Part shown: piece after piece, positions 32,002-37,458 of the stretch
Layout: each line of letters begins with the position of its first letter
Position numbering within the stretch: position 1 is the first letter of the stretch
Source: JACDAE01 sp034438015
Lineage (GTDB): Bacteria > Chloroflexota > Ktedonobacteria > Ktedonobacterales > Ktedonobacteraceae
Assembly (NCBI GenBank): GCA_034438015.1
Contig: DAOTTD010000047.1
Span: 1-37,458, forward strand
Length of the DNA: 37,458 nt
Direction: 5' to 3'
Translations under genes and position numbers: made by a program
The notes under the pieces: model-generated
The model's input: only the letters and a program-made list of their open reading frames with translations
Database searches by the model: none
Told to the model about the DNA's origin: nothing

Positions 32002-32111
32002 CCCTTCTCTCGGACTCCTCGTAGCTCCGCGCGCTCTGCGGCTCGCCTCTGATTGTAGAGGGTGATGGCAGGGAAACGGCCCTGAGCCGTTTCCCTGCCA
32101 TCACCCTCTAC
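32002..32111. repeat. Shared module plus long hairpin, copy B
   Basis: The 36-bp module (32011-32046) matches 14981-15016 at 32 of 36 positions. After 8 bp comes a perfect 26-bp hairpin, 32055-32080 with 32086-32111, loop CCTGA. The inner part reads GGC-CCTGA-GCC as in copy A. The stop codon of the minus-strand ABC gene (32108-32110) lies inside the hairpin arm, so this is probably that operon's terminator. The rest of the 31738-32001 gap shows no gene. Confidence 0.8.
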
Positions 32112-33943
32112 TCATTGCCCACCGGTATAAGTATGGGGACGAAGCCCTCGCCGGGCTTGTAGTCGGGCGATTGGTGACGGAAGTAGGTGTTATACAACTG
32201 AGCGTAGTGTCCGCCCTGTGCCATCAATGCCTCGTGGCTGCCCTCTTCGACGATGCGGCCCCGATCCAGGACGATGATACGGTCCGCGTGGCGAATGGTC
32301 GAGAGGCGATGGGCAATGATGATCGCGGTACGGCCCTTGAGTATCGTGTCCAGCCCCTCCTGTATCTGCGCCTCGGTCAGCGGATCGATGCTCGCCGTGG
32401 CCTCGTCCAGAATGATGATCGCAGGGTTTTGTAGCAGGACGCGCGCCAGTGCCACAAGCTGGCGCTGGCCCATCGAAAGCGCTTTGCCCTCCTCGCCGAC
32501 CAGCGTCTGCAGGCCATCGGGCAGCGCCTCCAGCCAATCTCCGCTCCCGATCTGTCGCGCGATGGCGGCGACCTCCTCGTCGCTCGCCTCTGGTCGCGCG
32601 TAGCGAATATTGTCGGCGATCGTGCCGGAGAAGAGGAACGGCACCTGCGGCACGACTCCCAGGTTGCGATGATAGTCGTGCAGGTCGAAGGTGCGGATAT
32701 CGCGCCCATCGATCAGCAACTGGCCGCCCTGAAATTCGTAGAAGCGCGCCACCAGCTTGCCCAGGCTCGATTTGCCCGCGCCAGTATGTCCCACCAGGGC
32801 CACCGTCTCGCTCGCCTGGATGGTGAAATTGAAGCCCGCCAGCACGGTCTGCCGGTCGTCATAACTGAAGTAGACATCTCTGAACTCGATCTTCCCGGCC
32901 AGTTGCGTGACCGGCTGTTTGTCCGTCTGGCGCACGCGTGGCTCAGCATCGAGCAGGGCAAAGACGCGCTCGCTTGCCGCCAGACCAAGCTGGAACTGGC
33001 TCCAGAACGAGGCGATGCTGGTCAGCGGGAGCCACAACAGGCCGATGCTCTGCAAGAACAGGAACCAGTCGCCCGCCGAGATGCTGTGGTTGAATACGTT
33101 CTGACCGCCGAAGTAGACCACGATCGTCGTGCCGATATTAGCCAGGGCGATGAGTACAGGGAAGACGCCATTATAGAGGTAGCCCGAACGCAGGTTGACT
33201 TGATACGACTGCTCATTGACCTTCTTAAATTCATCGTACATGTTCTGTTCCTGCCGGAAGTTCTTGGCAACGGTGATGCCACTGACCACCTCCTGCACGT
33301 TCGCATTGACGCGCGCCAGGGAGCGCTGCGAGCGCTGCGTCGAGCTGCGCGCCAGGCGCCGGAAGCCCAGTGCGACCAGTATGATCGCCGGCATGATCGA
33401 GAGCGCCAGCAGGGCAAGATGCCAGTTCCTGACGAACAGAACGCCCGCGATGAGGAAGAAGAGCAAGATCTGGCTGAGCAGGTTGAGCGTAAGGGTGACG
33501 ACCGTGGCAAAATTATCGGTGTCTGAAGTGACGCGACTGACAATCTTGCCGCTGCTAAACTCATCAAAAAAGGACATATCGCGCGACATCACGGCGTTGA
33601 AGGCGTCACGGCGCAGTTGTAGCACCACATCGCCGATCGCGCGGGCGGCGAACCACTGGCGGAACAGGTTAAAGACCCACGAGAGCACGCCCGAGAGCAG
33701 GATAAAACCGACCAGCAGGAGCGCTATTTGAAAGGCGCGCGCCGACCGCAAGGTGTCGATGCTGCGTGCAATCAAGATCGGGAACGCGGCATCCAGCAGC
33801 GAACCACACACGACCAGCCCTGCGACCGAGAACATGAGGCCCAGCTTCGGACGGAAGTAGCCGACGATGCGCTTTACCAGTTGACTGTCTTTATAGGTCC
33901 GGTCGTATGCCTCGGCGTCCAGACCATCCATGAAAAAGCCCAT
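32108..33943 (-). CDS. ABC exporter, half-transporter with competent catalytic Glu
   Basis: 611 aa: about six membrane helices in residues 30-330, nucleotide-binding domain in 360-590. Walker A is GHTGAGKSSL, Walker B IIILDEATASID with the catalytic Glu, H-loop AHRLST. The signature reads LSMGQ instead of LSGGQ. It starts exactly where the partner gene stops (TAG then ATG with nothing between, SD AAGGAG inside the partner), so the two are translationally coupled and make a heterodimer. This is the BmrCD/TM287-288 kind of multidrug or lipid exporter; the substrate is unknown. Confidence 0.93.
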   Translation of the reverse strand: MGFFMDGLDAEAYDRTYKDSQLVKRIVGYFRPKLGLMFSVAGLVVCGSLLDAAFPILIARSIDTLRSARAFQIALLLVGFILLSGVLSWVFNLFRQWFAARAIGDVVLQLRRDAFNAVMSRDMSFFDEFSSGKIVSRVTSDTDNFATVVTLTLNLLSQILLFFLIAGVLFVRNWHLALLALSIMPAIILVALGFRRLARSSTQRSQRSLARVNANVQEVVSGITVAKNFRQEQNMYDEFKKVNEQSYQVNLRSGYLYNGVFPVLIALANIGTTIVVYFGGQNVFNHSISAGDWFLFLQSIGLLWLPLTSIASFWSQFQLGLAASERVFALLDAEPRVRQTDKQPVTQLAGKIEFRDVYFSYDDRQTVLAGFNFTIQASETVALVGHTGAGKSSLGKLVARFYEFQGGQLLIDGRDIRTFDLHDYHRNLGVVPQVPFLFSGTIADNIRYARPEASDEEVAAIARQIGSGDWLEALPDGLQTLVGEEGKALSMGQRQLVALARVLLQNPAIIILDEATASIDPLTEAQIQEGLDTILKGRTAIIIAHRLSTIRHADRIIVLDRGRIVEEGSHEALMAQGGHYAQLYNTYFRHQSPDYKPGEGFVPILIPVGNE

Positions 33944-35791
33944 CTATACCACTCCTTCCTTCGATAGAGGTCCTGACGAGACCTTAGACAACGATCCAGA
34001 CGTTACCTTCGCCTGGACGGTTGGCGGATCATAGTGCGAGAAGATGCGGCGGTAGGCGTCGCAGCGTGCCATAAGTTCGTCATGCGTCCCTTCATCGACC
34101 AGCTTTCCCTTGCGCAGGAAGAGAATCTTGTCAGCCCAGCGGATCTGCGAGACGCGGTGCGTAATCAGCAGCGTCGTGCGACCCTGCAACACGCGGCGGA
34201 TCGCTTTCTGAATCTCGTCCTCGGTCGCGCTGTCAATCGCGCTGGTAGAGTCATCCAGGATCAGAATGCGCGGATCGGTCAGCAGGGCGCGGGCGATAGC
34301 AATGCGTTGCCGCTGGCCGCCGGAGAGCGTCACGCCGCGCTCGCCGATAACCGTCTCATAGCCGTCCTTGAAGCCCTGGATGAACCTGTGCGCCTGCGCA
34401 TCTCGTGCCGCTTGCTTTATGGCAGGCTCGTCAGCCCTCTGACCCAGGCCGTAGGCGATATTTTCGCCGATCGAGCGCGAGAAGAGGAAGATATCCTGCT
34501 CGATTGTGGAGATCTGCGAGCGCAACGCGTCCAGATTCCAATCGCGCACATCGATCCCATCGACGCGCACAGAACCCGCATCGACGTCGTAGATGCGATT
34601 GACCAGTTTCGTCAGGCTGCTCTTCCCTGAACCAGTCTGGCCCACGATCGCAACCGTCTGGCCCGGCTCAGCGCGGAACGAGATGTCCTTCAATACAGGC
34701 GCGTTGCCATAACCGAAAGTGACATGCTCGAAGGCGATATCGCCGCGCATCTCAGCACGGTAGCCGGCCTCGTTCTCATCCAGCTCGGTCTCCTCCTTCA
34801 TCAGCTTCAGAATGCGCCCGGCACCCGCGACGCCCAGTTGGACGAGGCTGAAGGTCCAGATGGAGATATAGGTGGGATAGCGCAGAATGGCCATCAGTCC
34901 CATATAAGCGACCAGCGTTCCAATTGAGATCTGCTGATGCGTCACAAGGAACAATGCGTGCAGGAAAGCGCCTGCCAGCGCGAACGCCACCAGCAGCGTC
35001 GGCAGGTAGCGGCCCTGGATCTGCCCACTCTTCACGAAGTAGTCGCGATAGAGCGCGGCGTTCTCGGCGAACTTGCGCTGCTCCTGCGCCTCCTGGGCGG
35101 TCGCCTTCACCACCTCGACGCCCGCCACCGCCTCGTTCAGGATCGCGTTTGTCGTGCCGAACTGCGCGCGCATCTGGTTCGAGACAGGGTTGAGTTTGCG
35201 CGAGTAGCGTCGCAGGGCGAAGAGAAAGACGACGACGAACAGCAGCGGCGCCAGCAGGAGCCGCACATCGAGAAAGGCGATCGAGGTAACTACGACCACG
35301 ATCGACAGGAACGAGTCAAAGATGATATCGAAGCCCGGCACAATCATATCGCTGAGTGAGGTCATATCGTTCGACGCGCGCGCCATGATATCACCGACGC
35401 GCTGGCGATTATGAAAAGTCTGGCTCTTTCCCAGCAGACTCAGGTACAGCTCGTTGCGTGCATCACGGGCGATGCGCTTGCCCATAATCTCAGAAGAGAG
35501 CCGTGCACCGAGATCCATCAACACACCCACGACCACGACGGCAAGCAGGCCAAAAGTGATATGTAGCAGGAGAGCGCGCCCGGTCGCATCGCCGCGCGAG
35601 ACGGCATCGAAGGCGACTCCCGTCAGTATAGGAATAAACGAGTTGATCAGAATATTTGCCAGTATTGCAGTAAGCACATAGGCAAGCACATAACGTTTAT
35701 AGCGTAGAAAGTGTGCAACAATCCACCTCGTCGGGCTGGCACGATTATAGTGATACTCGCCGGTCACAGTAAATTCTTGCTTGGAAGACAA
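33944..35791 (-). CDS. ABC exporter, half-transporter with degenerate Walker B
   Basis: 615 aa with TTG start 5 nt after GGAGGT. Six membrane helices (about 30-330) and a C-terminal nucleotide-binding domain. Walker A is GQTGSGKSSL, the signature LSGGQRQRIAIARALL is intact, and Walker B ILILDDSTSAID has Asp where the catalytic Glu should be. The partner shows the reverse: intact Glu but altered signature. That is the textbook pair for heterodimers with one active and one degenerate ATP site. First gene of the two-gene operon. Confidence 0.93.
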   Translation of the reverse strand: MSSKQEFTVTGEYHYNRASPTRWIVAHFLRYKRYVLAYVLTAILANILINSFIPILTGVAFDAVSRGDATGRALLLHITFGLLAVVVVGVLMDLGARLSSEIMGKRIARDARNELYLSLLGKSQTFHNRQRVGDIMARASNDMTSLSDMIVPGFDIIFDSFLSIVVVVTSIAFLDVRLLLAPLLFVVVFLFALRRYSRKLNPVSNQMRAQFGTTNAILNEAVAGVEVVKATAQEAQEQRKFAENAALYRDYFVKSGQIQGRYLPTLLVAFALAGAFLHALFLVTHQQISIGTLVAYMGLMAILRYPTYISIWTFSLVQLGVAGAGRILKLMKEETELDENEAGYRAEMRGDIAFEHVTFGYGNAPVLKDISFRAEPGQTVAIVGQTGSGKSSLTKLVNRIYDVDAGSVRVDGIDVRDWNLDALRSQISTIEQDIFLFSRSIGENIAYGLGQRADEPAIKQAARDAQAHRFIQGFKDGYETVIGERGVTLSGGQRQRIAIARALLTDPRILILDDSTSAIDSATEDEIQKAIRRVLQGRTTLLITHRVSQIRWADKILFLRKGKLVDEGTHDELMARCDAYRRIFSHYDPPTVQAKVTSGSLSKVSSGPLSKEGVV

Positions 35792-35929
35792 GGTCTACCT
35801 CCAATGAGAGCAGGGGGACAAACTACGGATGCTTACTTCTGGACGCGTACTCCTTATTGTACCGCGTTATGGCTGACATCTGTTGTCAAAGTTTTGCTAC
35901 GATAGACATACTGCTCAAGGTACTCAAGA

Positions 35930-35966
35930 AGCGGTTTCACAAACAGGAGTGGTTTGTGAAACCGCT
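35930..35966. terminator. Hairpin past the integrase 3' end
   Basis: AGCGGTTTCACAAA (35930-35943) and TTTGTGAAACCGCT (35953-35966) are perfect 14-nt arms around a 9-nt loop, 31 bp beyond the integrase stop. Likely a terminator. The T-run is weak. The arms partly resemble the hairpin at 37231, on the other side of the integrase. Confidence 0.6.
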
Positions 35967-35997
35967 CCTTTACAGCTTTATTGACAGTAGACACCCT

Positions 35998-37200
35998 TCA
36001 GGAAGGCTCTTCGAAGAGGTTTTTCATCTTCTCAGCTGCCTCTTTTTGCATTGATGGAAGCGTGTGTGTGTAGACATTCATGGTCATTTCTATCCCGCTA
36101 TGCCCAAGCATCTCTTGAACGACTTTGGGGTTGACCCCCATACTTGCCAGGAGCGTGGCCGCGTTATGCCTCAAATCATGAAAATGCATACGAGGCAATC
36201 CCGCCTTTTTCAAAAGCGCGTAAAATCGGTGCCGAATGGTTTCAGGCCAGTATTGTTTCCCTTCGTTCGTGCAGAAAACAAGATCCTGCTGTTGCCATGC
36301 AGATCCTGCCTTTAACCGCTCTGCATGTTGCCGTGTTCGATGCGATTTGAGGATATCAATTACTGGTTGAGGAACGAGAAGCGTTCGTTCGCCCGCTTCT
36401 GTTTTCGGATCGCCCGGAGCAAAGTGGTAGTGTTCCACTTGCGTCAATGTTCGATGGATGTACACCGTTCCCTCATCGAAATTGATATCGCTCCAACACA
36501 ATGCTAACAGTTCTCCAATCCGTGTTCCAATCGTCAAAGCCAGGGCGATGAGCGGCTCCATCATCGTGCCTTGGGCTATTTGTAAGAGGTGCTGCGCCTG
36601 GTTCAAGGTGAGTGGTTGCATCTTTCGCTTCTCCTGAGAGGGGAGAGAAACACCTGTACTTGGGTTAGTCGCAATGAGGCGCTCTTTCACCGCGTGATCG
36701 AGTGCCTGGTGCAAAACCTTGTGCATGGTGATGACAGAACTGATCGACTGCCCTTCGTCTAACTTTTGGTTGTAGAATAGCTGTACTTTTCGCATTGTGA
36801 GTTTTTGAAGTGCAATGTGACCTAATGCAGGAAGAATATGTGTATCCAAAGCGGCACGATAGCGTAGATAACTACTAGTACGCAGGGTGCGTTTATGCAC
36901 GTGTTCGAGCCAGTAGACAAGAAGATCGGCAACACTCTGCTTTGGCCCAGTTGCGAGAACACCTTGTTTCAGCTCATACTGTGCCTGTTTCAGCTTCTCG
37001 ATGACCTCTGCCTGTGTCTTACCATAGAGTGGCTTGCGTTTTCCGTCCTCTAGCGTGATCTCAGCAACCCACCGACCATCCTTGCGTTGGTAGACGGTCC
37101 CTTCTCCGCGTCCACGGCGTTTCTGCTTGCGTCTCTTTTCCTTTGCCCCCTGGTCCTTCTTGTCGAGTTGTTGATCCTGTGGGCCTGATGGTGTGGTCAT
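35998..37200 (-). CDS. int: Tyrosine recombinase / integrase
   Basis: 400 aa from ATG at 37200 (MTTPSGPQDQQLD); the frame reaches 37230. A Lys/Arg-rich start (KEKRRKQKRRGRGEG) is followed by an arm-binding domain (GTVYQRKDGRWVAEI, PLYGKTQAEVIEKLKQ) at about 30-85. The SAM-like core-binding domain follows (VADLLVYWLEHVHKRTLRTS), then the catalytic domain. Its catalytic set is Arg in IGTRIGELLAL, Lys in PKTEAGERT, HDLRH, GHSG and the Tyr in NVYTHTLP. It belongs to the integrases of conjugative or phage-like elements. Since the only visible partner is a gene running off the right edge, the window probably ends inside an integrated element. No tRNA attachment site was seen. Confidence 0.93.
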   Translation of the reverse strand: MTTPSGPQDQQLDKKDQGAKEKRRKQKRRGRGEGTVYQRKDGRWVAEITLEDGKRKPLYGKTQAEVIEKLKQAQYELKQGVLATGPKQSVADLLVYWLEHVHKRTLRTSSYLRYRAALDTHILPALGHIALQKLTMRKVQLFYNQKLDEGQSISSVITMHKVLHQALDHAVKERLIATNPSTGVSLPSQEKRKMQPLTLNQAQHLLQIAQGTMMEPLIALALTIGTRIGELLALCWSDINFDEGTVYIHRTLTQVEHYHFAPGDPKTEAGERTLLVPQPVIDILKSHRTRQHAERLKAGSAWQQQDLVFCTNEGKQYWPETIRHRFYALLKKAGLPRMHFHDLRHNAATLLASMGVNPKVVQEMLGHSGIEMTMNVYTHTLPSMQKEAAEKMKNLFEEPS

Positions 37201-37230
37201 AATTATATTTCTTCCCCTGATATGATGCAA

Positions 37231-37263
37231 GGGGTTTCGTAACGCGACTGGTTACGAAACCCC
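37231..37263. repeat. Inverted repeat upstream of the integrase
   Basis: GGGGTTTCGTAAC (37231-37243) and GTTACGAAACCCC (37251-37263), perfect 13-nt arms with a 7-nt loop. It lies between the upstream gene's stop (37276) and the integrase start (37200). It could terminate the upstream gene, or serve as an accessory or regulatory site for the recombinase. Confidence 0.6.
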
Positions 37264-37275
37264 TGTTCGATACAC

Positions 37276-37458
37276 TCACTTTTCCGGTGTTCCACGCTTC
37301 GGACGTGGCTTTTTCACTTCGCTGGTATTCTGATACGGTTCTAGCGGGATAGGCCCTTTCTCGTCCATCTGAGCGGCACTCCGGCACATCTGCTCATGGA
37401 TCTCCGCATTGGTGGAACAGGTGTTCTGTGCAATCCACCAGTTGAGCGAGGCTACCGG
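37276..37458 (-). CDS. C-terminal fragment of an unknown protein of the integrated element
   Basis: An open frame enters from the right edge and stops with TGA at 37276-37278, giving 60 residues that begin PVASLNWWIAQNTCSTNAEI and end KKPRPKRGTPEK. The last 20 are basic and Pro-rich, a common disordered tail. No family recognised from this piece. Its position 76 bp upstream of the integrase, on the same strand and with a hairpin between, suggests a gene of the same mobile element. It is not the antisense frame at 37061-37387, which I consider a shadow. Confidence 0.6.
   Translation of the reverse strand, partial: PVASLNWWIAQNTCSTNAEIHEQMCRSAAQMDEKGPIPLEPYQNTSEVKKPRPKRGTPEK

Noticed and set aside
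37250..37290. GTTCGATAC near the integrase as part of a tRNA T-arm (attachment site).
   Set aside because: No acceptor stem, D-arm or anticodon arm can be folded around it.
37061..37387. 108-codon minus-strand frame across the integrase start.
   Set aside because: It crosses the hairpin and overlaps both the integrase and the better frame ending at 37276.
1..37458. CRISPR arrays, rRNA and tRNA genes.
   Set aside because: No regularly spaced short repeats and no recognisable rRNA or cloverleaf sequences were seen in either strand.

Overview
The window most likely comes from a chromosome of the phylum Chloroflexota, probably a Ktedonobacteria-type heterotroph. The reasons are: near-family-level resemblance of six genes to the Chloroflexus 3-hydroxypropionate bi-cycle enzymes, a menaquinone-type respiratory set, a bacterial translin homologue, a membrane-anchored PknB-type kinase, and many long palindromic intergenic elements. 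The phylum rests on remembered protein families, not on a database search. No rRNA, tRNA or CRISPR array was seen.

Layout. 1-6.8 kb: 3' end of radC, a 195-bp nested-palindrome element, an hsp20-lon operon (minus), a small orphan gene (plus), and a two-gene operon (minus) whose second product carries 11-residue repeats and a membrane anchor. 6.8-9.6 kb (minus): MenA-type prenyltransferase, translin-family protein, unknown protein. 9.8-15 kb (plus): Ser/Thr kinase with an extracytoplasmic sensor-like domain, hemE-hemH, a single-domain response regulator, a DUF4342 protein. 15.1-15.5 kb (minus): YtkA/FixH-like protein. 16.1-19.5 kb (plus): sdhC-sdhD-sdhA-sdhB with a terminator.

19.6-27.7 kb is the metabolic centre. 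On the minus strand lie mesaconyl-C1-CoA hydratase (mch), malyl-/methylmalyl-/citramalyl-CoA lyase (mcl), mesaconyl-CoA C1-C4 transferase (mct) and two succinyl-CoA:malate CoA-transferase subunits (smt). Divergent from them is mesaconyl-C4-CoA hydratase (meh), followed by an alpha/beta hydrolase. Together these encode the complete glyoxylate-assimilating second loop of the 3-hydroxypropionate bi-cycle: malyl-CoA to acetyl-CoA plus glyoxylate, then glyoxylate plus propionyl-CoA to pyruvate plus acetyl-CoA. The adjacent succinate dehydrogenase would recycle the succinate released by Smt toward malate. The promoter region between smt and meh holds a perfect 9-1-9 palindrome and a tandem duplication that copies promoter, ribosome-binding region and start codon. 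The carboxylation half of the bi-cycle (malonyl-CoA reductase, propionyl-CoA synthase, carboxylases) is not in the window, so mixotrophic assimilation is more likely than autotrophy.

27.7-35.8 kb (minus): PRPP synthetase, a small Cys-rich protein, a sigma-70 family (ECF-like) factor, a membrane-anchored sulfite-oxidase-family molybdoenzyme with an internal Tat-like motif, and a heterodimeric ABC exporter. 35.9-37.5 kb: a tyrosine recombinase flanked by two related hairpins, then the 3' end of another gene running off the window, which suggests one end of an integrated element.
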